This document shows, piece after piece, positions 8,736 to 16,885 of a stretch of 64,000 nt of DNA. The stretch is from Bacteroidota bacterium (GTDB taxonomy: Bacteria > Bacteroidota > Bacteroidia > UBA8524), in contig WGMZ01000018.1 of NCBI GenBank assembly GCA_016124735.1, forward strand, positions 86,971 through 150,970. The letters run 5' to 3'. The position numbers and the translations under genes were made by a program. The notes under the pieces were generated by a model. That model had not been told where the DNA came from. It was given only the letters and a program-made list of their open reading frames with translations, and made no database searches. Each line of letters starts with the position of its first letter. Within the stretch, counting starts at the first letter, position 1.

Positions 8736-9713
8736 TTAAACGCTGGCTGCTTCTTTGGAAGAAGGCATGGCCACCAGGCCAAGTGTATCAAACATTTTCA
8801 TGTCGTCGTCGTACTCCGGGTTAGGAGTGGTAAGTAGCTTCTCTCCAGTGAAGATGGAGTTGGCGCCTGCCATAAAACACATAGCCTGAGCTTCTTCGCT
8901 CATGCTCAGTCGGCCCGCAGACAATCGAACCATTGATTCCGGCATCAGAATTCTGGCGCTTGCAATCATTCGAACCATAGTCCATGTATCAACGGGTTTT
9001 TGGTTTTCGAGGGGTGTACCTTCCACCGCTACCAGTGCATTGATAGGAACTGATTCCGGATGCTTTTCCATGTTCGCCAGGGTCTGGAGCATATGAATAC
9101 GGTCCTCATCGGTTTCGCCCAATCCAACAATTCCACCACTGCAAACCGTCATTTTCGTTTTACGCACATTTTCCAGCGTTCTTAAACGGTCGTCAAAATT
9201 TCTCGTGCTAATGATGTTGGAATAGTTCTCTTCCGACGTGTCAATATTATGGTTGTATGCATATACTCCGGCATCGCTCAGTTTTTGAGCCTGCTCTTCA
9301 GTTACCATACCCAAGGTACAGCATACTTCAAGACCCAAATCGTTGATGTCGTGTACCATGTCTAATACTTTATCGAAGTCGCGGTTATCGCGTACTTCAC
9401 GCCAGGCAGCACCCATACAAAAGCGGGAAGATCCGGAAGCTTTAGCTTTTTGTGCGGCATCCAATACTGTCTCTTTGGGCAATAGGCCATGATTTTTAAC
9501 GTCCGTGTGGTAGCGGGCAGCCTGCGGACAATAAGCACAGTCTTCCGGACATCCACCCGTTTTTACAGAAAGGAGTGTGCATTTTTGTACCTCATTGGCA
9601 TTGTGAAACTGACGGTGCACTGTGGCAGCTTGATATACCAATGACAGGAGTGGAGAGTGATAAATATCTGCAACTTCCTGTGTACTATAGTTATTTCGGA
9701 TTTCAGGCCTCAT
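8736..9713 (-). CDS. bioB: Biotin synthase (radical SAM)
   Basis: Radical SAM enzyme of 325 residues inserting sulphur into dethiobiotin. The radical SAM cluster motif is CPEDCAYC (Cys55, Cys59, Cys62), preceded by the typical [15 protein letters not shown] region. Further BioB sequences are [19 protein letters not shown] and [10 protein letters not shown]. It is the first gene of the operon; a well-formed Bacteroidota promoter lies 22-51 bases before the ATG. The bioF reading frame begins immediately after its stop. Confidence 0.97.
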   Translation of the reverse strand: MRPEIRNNYSTQEVADIYHSPLLSLVYQAATVHRQFHNANEVQKCTLLSVKTGGCPEDCAYCPQAARYHTDVKNHGLLPKETVLDAAQKAKASGSSRFCMGAAWREVRDNRDFDKVLDMVHDINDLGLEVCCTLGMVTEEQAQKLSDAGVYAYNHNIDTSEENYSNIISTRNFDDRLRTLENVRKTKMTVCSGGIVGLGETDEDRIHMLQTLANMEKHPESVPINALVAVEGTPLENQKPVDTWTMVRMIASARILMPESMVRLSAGRLSMSEEAQAMCFMAGANSIFTGEKLLTTPNPEYDDDMKMFDTLGLVAMPSSKEAASV

Positions 9714-9734
9714 TAATATTCAAATATGAAGGCG

Positions 9735-9764
9735 CAAATATAGCTTCTTGCTTGTCTAGCCAAA
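9735..9764 (-). promoter_or_regulatory. Bacteroidota-type promoter of the biotin operon
   Basis: On the minus strand TTTG (9764-9761), 18 bases, then TATATTTG (9742-9735), matching the -33 TTTG / -7 TAnnTTTG consensus. The predicted transcript start is about 15 bases before the bioB ATG. No long palindromic BirA-type operator was seen beside it. Confidence 0.75.
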
Positions 9765-9807
9765 ATTTTACGGAAGGAATCTATCCCTATGCACGGGCAT
9801 TTTTTCC

Positions 9808-9815
9808 TACCTTCG
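9808..9815 (+). promoter_or_regulatory. Possible -7 element for the CoA-transferase operon
   Basis: TACCTTCG, a TAnnTTCG variant, 15 bases before the ATG at 9831. No TTG at the expected -33 spacing, so support is limited to position and partial match. Confidence 0.4.
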
Positions 9816-9830
9816 CCCAAAAGGATTTTC

Positions 9831-10523
9831 ATGAATAAAGTGGTCGCGAATGCTGAAGAGGCAATCAAGGATATTCAGGATAATCAGATGCTCATGCTCG
9901 GAGGTTTTGGGCTCTGCGGGATTCCTGAAAATTGTATTTCTGCTTTGGTAAAAAAAGGCGTGAAAAATCTAACCTGCATTTCCAATAATGCTGGCGTGGA
10001 TGATTTCGGTATAGGCTTGATGCTGAAAGCGCGTCAGGTAAAGAAGATGATATCATCTTATGTAGGAGAAAACGCTGAATTTGAAAGACAATTATTGAGT
10101 GGAGAACTGGAAGTGGAATTAATTCCACAAGGAACTTTGGCAACCCGTTGCATGGCTTCCGGATACGGGATGCCCGCAATCTATACTCCTGCTGGAGTAG
10201 GAACAGAAGTGGCTGAGGGCAAGGAGGTAAGAAATTTTAACGGCAAGGATTATTTGCTGGAATATGCCTTCGATTCCGACTTCGCCATTGTAAAGGCATG
10301 GAAAGGAGATACCCACGGGAACCTCATCTTTAAAGATACAGCACGCAATTTCAATCCTTTAATGGCAATGGCTGGAAAAATTACCATTGCAGAGGTAGAA
10401 GAACTGGTGCCGGCTGGTCAACTGGATCCCAACCAAATCCATACACCTGGAATTTATGTACACCGCCTATTCCAGGGTATGAACTATGAAAAACGTATTG
10501 AACAAAGAACGGTAAGGAGCTAA
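9831..10523 (+). CDS. scoA: 3-oxoacid (succinyl-CoA:acetoacetate) CoA-transferase subunit A
   Basis: Family I CoA-transferase alpha subunit, about 230 residues. It carries the glycine-rich [12 protein letters not shown] near the N-terminus, [16 protein letters not shown], and the domain end in [19 protein letters not shown], all typical of ScoA/AtoD. With subunit B it moves CoA between succinyl-CoA and acetoacetate, allowing use or production of ketone bodies. ATG 9831 is chosen over an in-frame upstream ATG at 9789 because family homology starts at [11 protein letters not shown] and the candidate -7 element lies between them. Subunit B follows three bases after the stop. The exact acyl substrate cannot be fixed from sequence. 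Confidence 0.93.
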   Translation: MNKVVANAEEAIKDIQDNQMLMLGGFGLCGIPENCISALVKKGVKNLTCISNNAGVDDFGIGLMLKARQVKKMISSYVGENAEFERQLLSGELEVELIPQGTLATRCMASGYGMPAIYTPAGVGTEVAEGKEVRNFNGKDYLLEYAFDSDFAIVKAWKGDTHGNLIFKDTARNFNPLMAMAGKITIAEVEELVPAGQLDPNQIHTPGIYVHRLFQGMNYEKRIEQRTVRS

Positions 10524-10526
10524 GTC

Positions 10527-11180
10527 ATGTTGGATAAATTTGGAATCGCGAAAAGAATCGCTCAGGAATTGCAGGACGGTTTCTATGTAAACCTTGGGAT
10601 TGGAATTCCTACATTGGTAGCCAATTATGTCCCCGAAGGGGTAGAAGTTATTCTGCAGTCTGAAAATGGTTTATTGGGAATCGGTCCTTTTCCAACGGAG
10701 GAACAAGTGGATGCCGATTTGATCAATGCAGGCAAGCAGACGGTTACTACCACTGCTGGCTCCAGCTTTTTTGATTCGGCGATGAGCTTCGGCATGATTC
10801 GCGCTGGAAAAGTAGACCTGACAGTTTTGGGAGCCATGGAAGTGGCGGATAACGGAGATATTGCCAACTGGAAAATTCCCGGAAAAATGGTCAAGGGAAT
10901 GGGAGGAGCCATGGATTTGGTAGCCTCGGCCAAGAACATCATTGTCGCCATGCAACATACAGACAAGGCCGGAAATTCTAAATTGTTGGATAACTGCACC
11001 CTTCCGATTACCGGGAGAAAATGTGTTCGTAAAGTCGTAACCAACTTGGGCGTATTTGAAGTGACTTCGGATGGCTTTTTGTGCACTGAATATGCGCCGG
11101 GAGTGAGCATTGAGCAAATCAAGGAATCTACCGCAGGCCGACTGAAAATCTCACCGGATGTAAAGGAGATGATTGTTTGA
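10527..11180 (+). CDS. scoB: 3-oxoacid CoA-transferase subunit B
   Basis: Beta subunit, 217 residues, normal length. VNLGIGIPTLVANY and QSENGLLGIGPFP contain the catalytic glutamate (Glu46) that forms the glutamyl-CoA intermediate in family I transferases. VTTTAGSSFFDSAMSFGMIR and LPITGRKCV are further conserved blocks. Cotranscribed with subunit A. A short inverted repeat downstream (11261-11287) may end the transcript. Confidence 0.94.
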   Translation: MLDKFGIAKRIAQELQDGFYVNLGIGIPTLVANYVPEGVEVILQSENGLLGIGPFPTEEQVDADLINAGKQTVTTTAGSSFFDSAMSFGMIRAGKVDLTVLGAMEVADNGDIANWKIPGKMVKGMGGAMDLVASAKNIIVAMQHTDKAGNSKLLDNCTLPITGRKCVRKVVTNLGVFEVTSDGFLCTEYAPGVSIEQIKESTAGRLKISPDVKEMIV

Positions 11181-11244
11181 ACGCACGAAGAAAATTCAAA
11201 GGACTGTTTTTCTGTCGGATGACTTCATTTTGCTATTGTTTTGA

Positions 11245-11276
11245 TTTGTGATTCGCCCTAAAAAAGTGCAAATTCG
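11245..11276 (+). promoter_or_regulatory. Candidate promoter of malate dehydrogenase
   Basis: TTTG (11245-11248), 20 bases, then CAAATTCG (11269-11276), one mismatch from TAnnTTCG. The predicted transcript start lies about 30 bases before the ATG. The -7 element falls inside the loop region of the inverted repeat at 11261-11287. Confidence 0.5.
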
Positions 11277-11287
11277 CAGCACTTTTT
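11261..11287 (+). terminator. Inverted repeat: weak terminator or operator between scoB and mdh
   Basis: Perfect 9-bp arms AAAAAGTGC and GCACTTTTT with a 9-base spacer. The right arm's T run fits a weak intrinsic terminator of the scoAB transcript, but the repeat also brackets the presumed mdh -7 element, so it could be a regulator site. Confidence 0.5.
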
Positions 11288-11312
11288 CAACCTAATAAAA
11301 GCTCCATAATTC

Positions 11313-12245
11313 ATGAAAGTTTCTGTTATAGGTGCCGGTAACGTAGGCGCCACTTGTGCAGACGTAATTGCACACAAAGAACTCGCAAACGAGGTGGTAC
11401 TCCTCGACATCAAAGAAAACTATGCGGAAGGTAAGGCCCTTGATATGTGGCAAACTTCTCCCGTTAACATGTACGACAGCCGCATCACGGGTTCTACCAA
11501 CGATTATTCGAAAACTGCTGGCTCAGAAGTAGTAGTAATTACTTCAGGCCTGCCGCGCAAGCCGGGAATGAGCCGCGATGACCTGATTGCTACCAATGCG
11601 AAGATTGTAAAATCGGTAACAGAACAAGTCATTAAATATTCTCCTGACGCAAAAATTATCGTTGTATCCAATCCCTTGGATGTAATGACCTATTGCGCAT
11701 ACCTGACTGCTAAAATCGATCCTTCACGGGTATTTGGCATGGCGGGTATTTTGGATACTGCGCGTTACCGTGCATTTCTTGCCACTGAATTGAACGTATC
11801 TCCGAAAGATATTCAGGCGGTATTGATGGGTGGACACGGCGATACCATGGTGCCACTGCCTAGATATACTACTGTAAGCGGAATCCCGGTTACTGAATTG
11901 ATCGCAAAAGATAAACTGGATGCTATCATCCAACGCGCTAAAGTGGGTGGCGGTGAAATAGTAAACCTTTTGGGTACTTCAGCATGGTATGCTCCCGGTG
12001 CTTCGGCGGCTCAGATGGTAGAAGCCATCGTTCGCGACCAAAAACGCATTTTCCCGGTATGTGCCTGGTTACAGGGTGAGTATGGATTGAATGATATCTA
12101 TCTCGGTGTTCCTGTTAAATTGGGTAAAAACGGAATTGAAGAAATCATCGAACTCCAGCTGAACGATGAGGAAAAAGCTTTATTGAATACTTCGGCCAAC
12201 GCAGTGAAGGAAGTAATGAGCGTTTTGGATAACCTCGATTATTAA
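11313..12245 (+). CDS. mdh: Malate dehydrogenase (LDH-like type)
   Basis: NAD-dependent enzyme of the citric acid cycle, 310 residues, interconverting malate and oxaloacetate. The Rossmann motif is GAGNVG near the N-terminus with Asp32 for NAD ribose. The substrate loop GLPRKPGMSRDD has Arg82 and Arg88; an Arg at the first position marks malate rather than lactate specificity. Catalytic Asp148, Arg152 and His175 (GGHGDTMVP) are present. The retropepsin-like gene follows three bases after the stop. Confidence 0.97.
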   Translation: MKVSVIGAGNVGATCADVIAHKELANEVVLLDIKENYAEGKALDMWQTSPVNMYDSRITGSTNDYSKTAGSEVVVITSGLPRKPGMSRDDLIATNAKIVKSVTEQVIKYSPDAKIIVVSNPLDVMTYCAYLTAKIDPSRVFGMAGILDTARYRAFLATELNVSPKDIQAVLMGGHGDTMVPLPRYTTVSGIPVTELIAKDKLDAIIQRAKVGGGEIVNLLGTSAWYAPGASAAQMVEAIVRDQKRIFPVCAWLQGEYGLNDIYLGVPVKLGKNGIEEIIELQLNDEEKALLNTSANAVKEVMSVLDNLDY

Positions 12246-12248
12246 TTC

Positions 12249-12686
12249 ATGCCCAAGGCATATTCTACACGGATACCCATCACGGTCGAAAGCATCGACG
12301 GTGATGGGTATCATATTTTTACCAGCCTCTATATCGGTAAAGTCAAACTTCGGGCATTAATCGATACCGGAGCATCTAAATCGGTATTAGGAAAGGATGC
12401 AATAGATATCCTCAAAAAAGTGGAACTAATCTCCGAAAGTTCCAGCCAGGCCAAAGGTATTGGCGAACAAATGCTTGAAACCACGGTTGCGAAAGTGAAG
12501 AAATTGCGTATCGGAAGTTTTGAGCTAAAGGATATTTATACTGGTGTTCTCGATCTTTCGCATATTACTCAAACCTACCAAAGCATAGGAGTCAAACCCT
12601 TTGATATGATTCTTGGAGGAGATATTTTGGATCATTTTCAAGCGGTAATCAACTACAAAAAGAGCTGGTTAAAGCTCCGCCGCTAA
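12249..12686 (+). CDS. Retropepsin-like aspartic protease domain protein
   Basis: Small 145-residue protein with a single aspartyl protease motif ALIDTGASKSVLG (Asp39-Thr-Gly-Ala) and a second hydrophobic-Gly element ILGGDILDHF near the C-terminus, as in bacterial clan AA retropepsin-like proteins, which work as homodimers. There is no signal peptide, so it is probably cytoplasmic. It is tightly linked to mdh (3-base gap), implying cotranscription; a functional link is unproven. The substrate is unknown. Confidence 0.8.
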   Translation: MPKAYSTRIPITVESIDGDGYHIFTSLYIGKVKLRALIDTGASKSVLGKDAIDILKKVELISESSSQAKGIGEQMLETTVAKVKKLRIGSFELKDIYTGVLDLSHITQTYQSIGVKPFDMILGGDILDHFQAVINYKKSWLKLRR

Positions 12687-12705
12687 TCAGTTAACCAATA
12701 GGGGA

Positions 12706-12719
12706 TGTCGCTTTCGACA
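12706..12719. terminator. Small hairpin between convergent genes
   Basis: TGTCG CTTT CGACA, a perfect 5-bp hairpin in the 36-base gap between two convergent stop codons. No long T run follows on either strand, so termination activity is uncertain. Confidence 0.3.
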
Positions 12720-12722
12720 ATT

Positions 12723-13871
12723 CTATACATTTTCTTTCTGCAATAAGGCAGGAATGGTTTTGAAAATCAGCTTTAGGTCTCTTCTGAATGAATAATCACG
12801 GGCATAGTCATTGTCGAGCATCATTCTTTCTTCCTCACTCATTTCTCCCTTGCCTCTTTTAGTTACCTGCCATAAGCCTGTAATTCCCGCGGGGGCCAGA
12901 AATCTTCTGGCAAAACGGTCGGTGGTGATTTTTTCTGCCTCGTACAAAGGAAGTGGCCGGTTTCCCACAATGGACATATCACCCTTTAGTACATTCCACA
13001 GTTGAGGCAGTTCATCGATGCTGGTGTTTCGAATAAAACGGCCGACCTTGGTTACGCGGGGATCATCTTTAATCTTAATAAACGTTGCGCCTTCTTTCTG
13101 TTTTCGAAAAGTCCTGAGCTCTTCTTCAGTCATCATTCTTCCGTCGGCGTAATACATGCCATTGGTTCCTAATGTAGGTTCCGACAGAGTATTAGTATCC
13201 GACTGCAATTCCTCTTCCTTTTGAGTATACTGATTCATATGCTTCAAGTCCTTCAATCGGGAATCGGCTCCCGTATACATGGATCGGAACTTATAGAATT
13301 TAAAAGCTTGAAACCCTGTACCAATGCGCCAGGAATAGTAAAACACCTTGCCCTTGGATTCCATGCGTATCGCAATGGCAACAATTAAAAATACAGGTGA
13401 TAGAAGCAACAACGCTATGCTGGAAACAATGATGTCAAAGAGTCGTTTGATCAGAGGCATTCTGTACCGGATCTCCGCTGCGTTCTCTTGCGGATTGAGT
13501 TTGATAGGATGCTCAATGAGGTAGGTTATCCGACGAAGAACATCTTCCGGACTGCTGGAATCGTCAAATAATTCATGAATCTTTACCCGATGGGAAGCTT
13601 CCCTGTTTAATTGGGTAATTCTTCCTGTTTTCCATATTACAGGATATACACCTAAATAGGCCAGCTTCGTTATAATTTGTGGGGGAGGAGGCTCACTTCC
13701 AAAGAAAATCAGACCGTCTAATGGCTCAATCCCTTCTTCCTGAAGGCTGTAAATAACCGATACCATGTCGTCGAAAGGAACCAATTCGAAACGTTTCTCC
13801 AATTCCTCATCTGGAAATGGAAAGGGGTATTTCTGGGCATGTACCCAGGCAATTCGGTATCTTCTTTCCAT
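12723..13871 (-). CDS. Initiating sugar transferase (undecaprenyl-phosphate glycosyl-1-phosphate transferase)
   Basis: Bacterial sugar transferase of the WcaJ/ExoY type, 382 residues. It starts polysaccharide repeat units by moving a sugar-1-phosphate onto undecaprenyl phosphate at the inner membrane. The C-terminal catalytic domain has the membrane segment at about 145-169, KFYKFRSM, RNTSIDELPQLWNVLKGDMS, VGNRPLP and GITGLWQV. The N-terminal 125 residues (RIAWVHAQKY ... FDDSSSPEDVLRRI) replace the usual multi-span module and vaguely resemble a degenerate receiver fold; I cannot assign them. The response regulator gene lies two bases upstream in the same orientation. It may start chains for the operon at 32972-41795, which has no initiating enzyme. 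Confidence 0.9.
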   Translation of the reverse strand: MERRYRIAWVHAQKYPFPFPDEELEKRFELVPFDDMVSVIYSLQEEGIEPLDGLIFFGSEPPPPQIITKLAYLGVYPVIWKTGRITQLNREASHRVKIHELFDDSSSPEDVLRRITYLIEHPIKLNPQENAAEIRYRMPLIKRLFDIIVSSIALLLLSPVFLIVAIAIRMESKGKVFYYSWRIGTGFQAFKFYKFRSMYTGADSRLKDLKHMNQYTQKEEELQSDTNTLSEPTLGTNGMYYADGRMMTEEELRTFRKQKEGATFIKIKDDPRVTKVGRFIRNTSIDELPQLWNVLKGDMSIVGNRPLPLYEAEKITTDRFARRFLAPAGITGLWQVTKRGKGEMSEEERMMLDNDYARDYSFRRDLKLIFKTIPALLQKENV

Positions 13872-13873
13872 TC

Positions 13874-14251
13874 CTATCGGTTCATTCTTCGGAATATATT
13901 ATTAATCCTTGCTTCCAGTTCTTCCGGATTAAAAGGTTTAATCAGGTAATCGTCCGCACCTGCATTCAGGCATTTTATTTTGTCTGCGGTGTTTTCGTTT
14001 CCACTCAACATAATAAGGGGAATATCACGGTACAAGCCGCTGGATCGAATTTGCAGAATGAATTCAAAACCATTCATCTCCGGCATATTCATATCGGCCA
14101 CAATCACGTCGGGAAGATTTCCCTGATGCATCCATTGCAACGCTTCCGCCCCATTGGTCTTTTGTACAACCTTGTATTTTTTTCCAAATACAAAGTCAAG
14201 GATCATCAAAATTGATTGTTCATCATCAACAGCTAAAAGCGTCTTCTCCAT
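13874..14251 (-). CDS. Single-domain response regulator (CheY-like)
   Basis: A 125-residue receiver domain with no output domain. Acidic pair Asp9-Asp10, phosphoacceptor Asp53 (VADMNMPEMNG), Ser83 in MLSGNE and Lys105 in YLIKPF complete the active site. It precedes the sugar transferase by two bases, so regulation of polysaccharide initiation by a phosphorelay is a reasonable inference. Separate Hpt proteins at 30828-31175 and 32595-32975 could be partners. Confidence 0.93.
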   Translation of the reverse strand: MEKTLLAVDDEQSILMILDFVFGKKYKVVQKTNGAEALQWMHQGNLPDVIVADMNMPEMNGFEFILQIRSSGLYRDIPLIMLSGNENTADKIKCLNAGADDYLIKPFNPEELEARINNIFRRMNR

Positions 14252-14279
14252 CGTAGGTAAATAAGTGTTGAAAGCCTAT

Positions 14280-14287
14280 CAAATCTA
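14280..14287 (-). promoter_or_regulatory. -7 element of the response regulator/sugar transferase operon
   Basis: TAGATTTG on the minus strand, an exact TAnnTTTG match, 28 bases before the ATG at 14251. No correctly spaced TTG upstream. Confidence 0.55.
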
Positions 14288-14313
14288 ATAAAAAAGATGG
14301 TTCGCATACTGTT

Positions 14314-15279
14314 CTATCCAAACTTATATGAGATTCCAATTCCAAGGACCTGTTTCAATTGGGTACGTGGTCCTTTTTGTCCTGGGCGATCTGCTAAATT
14401 GATCAAAATATCCTGGTCGTAAATCACATGAGTGAAGAGCGTGGTAGTCAGGAATTTATTAACTTTCATGGTTAGCCTGGTTTCCCAATTCACGTCAATA
14501 TTTTTACGGTTTGGTTTGTTTTGATCTGAGTAATTATTGAATAAATCCAGTCTCGATTGAAGATTTACGTTTTTCGCTATGTCATAGTTTGCCTGAACAA
14601 TCATATAGGCTCCGATTTCGTGACGGAATCTTTTTCCCGGAGTAATCAATGCTCCGCTTATTGGGTCGTAAACAGCCGCTTTTACGCCGTATGCTCCGGC
14701 ATCTGCCAGCCTTTGTTCTTCTACAAAAGTGAACTTGCCGGCAACTGGGGCAATCATGAAACTAAAATGTTTATTCTTCGAATAAGTAATCCCAAAAGCG
14801 GGTTGTAACCATGCAGGTGCCATAAAATTAGATACCATCATATTCTCCGAAAAAGTGGCGTTGAATTGTGTTCTGAACGACACGATTGCTGAATACTTCC
14901 AGTTTTTAAAGGCTTTTCTACTTAAACGGGAAAGAATCTCAATGCGGTCATCGTTTTTTTGAATCTGACTTCCATCGGCTTTGACCATCCCATAGTTGAG
15001 GTACAGGTTGTTTTCCCAGAGAATATTCTTTCTCTGGTAACGAGCTCCCAGGTTAACAACTCCGAGAATGGCATAAGAGCCCGTTCCTCCAGCTGCCCAA
15101 TTGTTCAGGGATGTTTGCGAAAAATTTAAGTTGAAAAAACCATTGTATTGCCAACCGATAGCGGTGTCTGGCATATCAACTTTTTGCAGGGCATCCGCTT
15201 GTTCTTTGATGCTTTGAGCGGCCACACCTCCGGCAATAAGTACCGCCGAAAGCCAGACGGTAAGTCTAAATGAATTCAT
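14314..15279 (-). CDS. DUF3078 family outer-membrane-like protein
   Basis: About 321 residues with a signal peptide (MNSFRLTVWLSAVLIAGGVAAQ). ATG 15279 is chosen over longer in-frame starts because those run back into the neighbouring gene and lack a signal peptide. The NLNFSQTSLNNWAAGGTGS block near the start is diagnostic of DUF3078. Alternating hydrophobic strands and a terminal GISYKFG suggest a beta-barrel outer-membrane protein. The function of the family is unknown. It lies 13 bases behind the coiled-coil protein and is probably cotranscribed with it. Confidence 0.85.
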   Translation of the reverse strand: MNSFRLTVWLSAVLIAGGVAAQSIKEQADALQKVDMPDTAIGWQYNGFFNLNFSQTSLNNWAAGGTGSYAILGVVNLGARYQRKNILWENNLYLNYGMVKADGSQIQKNDDRIEILSRLSRKAFKNWKYSAIVSFRTQFNATFSENMMVSNFMAPAWLQPAFGITYSKNKHFSFMIAPVAGKFTFVEEQRLADAGAYGVKAAVYDPISGALITPGKRFRHEIGAYMIVQANYDIAKNVNLQSRLDLFNNYSDQNKPNRKNIDVNWETRLTMKVNKFLTTTLFTHVIYDQDILINLADRPGQKGPRTQLKQVLGIGISYKFG

Positions 15280-15292
15280 AGGCTGTTTGTAT

Positions 15293-16204
15293 TTATCGAA
15301 GTTTAAGATCCTGGGAACCAATAAGGAATCCATCGGCATAAATTTCTGCTTTGTAATCCCCTTCTTGCCAATTCCCTCCTTTATCATAATAGAAGGTAAC
15401 AGATTGGCCACTATTATCGAAATCTATGTCGTGTTCCATGGTAAAGAGATATTCTTCGCTCCCTACTTTAAAACTTCCTCCACCCATCTGAGCATTGGAA
15501 ATGGTGGTGCCTTCAGGGGTTATTATCCGTAAAAAGAATTTTTTTGCGCCCAGATCGGCTACATAATTCATATCAAGGGTAAACGTGATTTTAACCAGAT
15601 CCACTCGTTTTGCGCGGGTTGTTTCCGTTTCCCTGCCGCTGCTCCTTTTATGAATACCGACGGCCTCAAATGCTGTAAAGCTGAGTTTTTTTCCCAAATT
15701 CACCTTGTTTTCAAGAACGATGGTTTTCATGGTAAGGTCTTCCGTTTTGTTTCGCTCCTCATCGAGCGACTTCTGAATGGCCTTGTTTTGCTTCTCCAAC
15801 TTTTCGTTTTTCTCCGTGAGAGCAGCTATTTCGTTCTGATATTTCTTTACATAATAGCGAAGTTTTTGAAGCTCTTCCTGCGCCGCAGCAAGCTTATTTT
15901 TATCTTTTAGCATTGATGTAATCCGGGCTGCTTTCTCCTGAATTTCTTTGTTTCTTTCCGTAAGCAGGGAATCCAATCCGGCATTTTTACCTTTTAGTTC
16001 AGTCACCTGAGCTTCCGTTTGCTCCAATATGGCGTTTAACTCATCTTTGGCTTCGTTGACTTCGCTCAATTCTGCAGTGGTCGCTGTGAGCTCTTTATCT
16101 GTATTGACATAATGGAAGATGAAGAAGCCATTCATTATTAGCAGAATGACAATCAAGAGGATGAGAAATACTTTTGTTTTGTCTTGATTTTGGCGCTTTT
16201 CCAT
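15293..16204 (-). CDS. Membrane-anchored coiled-coil protein, conserved, unknown function
   Basis: About 303 residues from ATG 16204; the frame stays open further upstream, but that part overlaps the divergent rfbC. Residues 12-33 form one transmembrane helix and residues 38-185 a long charged coiled coil rich in Glu and Lys. A C-terminal beta-rich domain (about 195-303) contains FFLRIITPEGT and FYYDKGGNWQEGDYKAEIY. The topology suggests an inner-membrane anchor with a periplasmic rod. I do not recognise a named family; similar TM-coil-beta proteins recur in Bacteroidota. Confidence 0.8.
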   Translation of the reverse strand: MEKRQNQDKTKVFLILLIVILLIMNGFFIFHYVNTDKELTATTAELSEVNEAKDELNAILEQTEAQVTELKGKNAGLDSLLTERNKEIQEKAARITSMLKDKNKLAAAQEELQKLRYYVKKYQNEIAALTEKNEKLEKQNKAIQKSLDEERNKTEDLTMKTIVLENKVNLGKKLSFTAFEAVGIHKRSSGRETETTRAKRVDLVKITFTLDMNYVADLGAKKFFLRIITPEGTTISNAQMGGGSFKVGSEEYLFTMEHDIDFDNSGQSVTFYYDKGGNWQEGDYKAEIYADGFLIGSQDLKLR

Positions 16205-16217
16205 AAAAGGGTTTTTG

Positions 16218-16225
16218 CAAAAATA
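16218..16225 (-). promoter_or_regulatory. -7 element for the coiled-coil protein gene
   Basis: TATTTTTG on the minus strand, an exact TAnnTTTG match, 13 bases before ATG 16204. No TTG at -33 spacing. Confidence 0.5.
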
Positions 16226-16248
16226 GCTAAAAAGACAGGAAAGGAAAG

Positions 16249-16278
16249 TTGCATGAAGGTGCCGGGCGATTAACTTTG
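16249..16278 (+). promoter_or_regulatory. Bacteroidota-type promoter of rfbC
   Basis: TTG (16249-16251), 19 bases, then TAACTTTG (16271-16278), a full -33/-7 match. The predicted leader before the GTG at 16295 is only about 10 bases. Confidence 0.75.
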
Positions 16279-16294
16279 CCCCAATCAAATTAAA

Positions 16295-16837
16295 GTGGAA
16301 GTAAAAGAAATTCACCTGAATGGAGCCTTGGTTATTCAGCCTCGCGTCTTTTACGACGAGCGAGGTTATTTCTTCGAAAGCTATAACCGCGATTCCTTCA
16401 TCAAAGCGGGGATTGATGAGGTCTTTCTCCAGGATAATCAAAGTTTATCGCAGAAAGGTGCTGTTAGAGGGTTGCATTTTCAGGCGCCTCCATTTGCTCA
16501 GGGTAAATTGGTGCGGGTTACCCGCGGAGCCGTTTACGATGTGATCGTGGATATCCGCAAAAATTCGCCTACCTACGGCCGGCATTTTGGAATCGAATTG
16601 AACGAAGAGAATTTTACGATGTTATGGATACCTGCTGGTTTTGCGCATGGATTCAGCACCCTGAAAGACAATACGCTTTTCCAGTATAAATGCACCCAGG
16701 TTTATAATAAACCAAGCGAAGGCGGTTTGCTTTGGAACGATAAAGATTTAAATATAGATTGGAAGGTGAATGAACCCATACTTTCTGAGAAAGATTTGCT
16801 TAACCCTGGTCTCAAAGAATTTAACAGCCCTTTTTAA
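16295..16837 (+). CDS. rfbC: dTDP-4-dehydrorhamnose 3,5-epimerase
   Basis: Cupin epimerase of 180 residues making dTDP-4-keto-L-rhamnose for cell-surface glycans. Signatures: PRVFYDERGYFFESYN, FLQDNQSLSQKGAVRGLHFQ (active-site His in RGLHFQ), DVIVDIRKNSPTYG and WIPAGFAHGF. The start codon is GTG; it is accepted because the family N-terminus (EVKEIHLNGALVIQP) begins here and the promoter lies just upstream. The other rml genes are not in the window. Confidence 0.96.
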   Translation: MEVKEIHLNGALVIQPRVFYDERGYFFESYNRDSFIKAGIDEVFLQDNQSLSQKGAVRGLHFQAPPFAQGKLVRVTRGAVYDVIVDIRKNSPTYGRHFGIELNEENFTMLWIPAGFAHGFSTLKDNTLFQYKCTQVYNKPSEGGLLWNDKDLNIDWKVNEPILSEKDLLNPGLKEFNSPF

Positions 16838-16885
16838 CTGATTTACGTCATTTTCACCCGAACGGAGATAAAGTAATCTTGTGAT

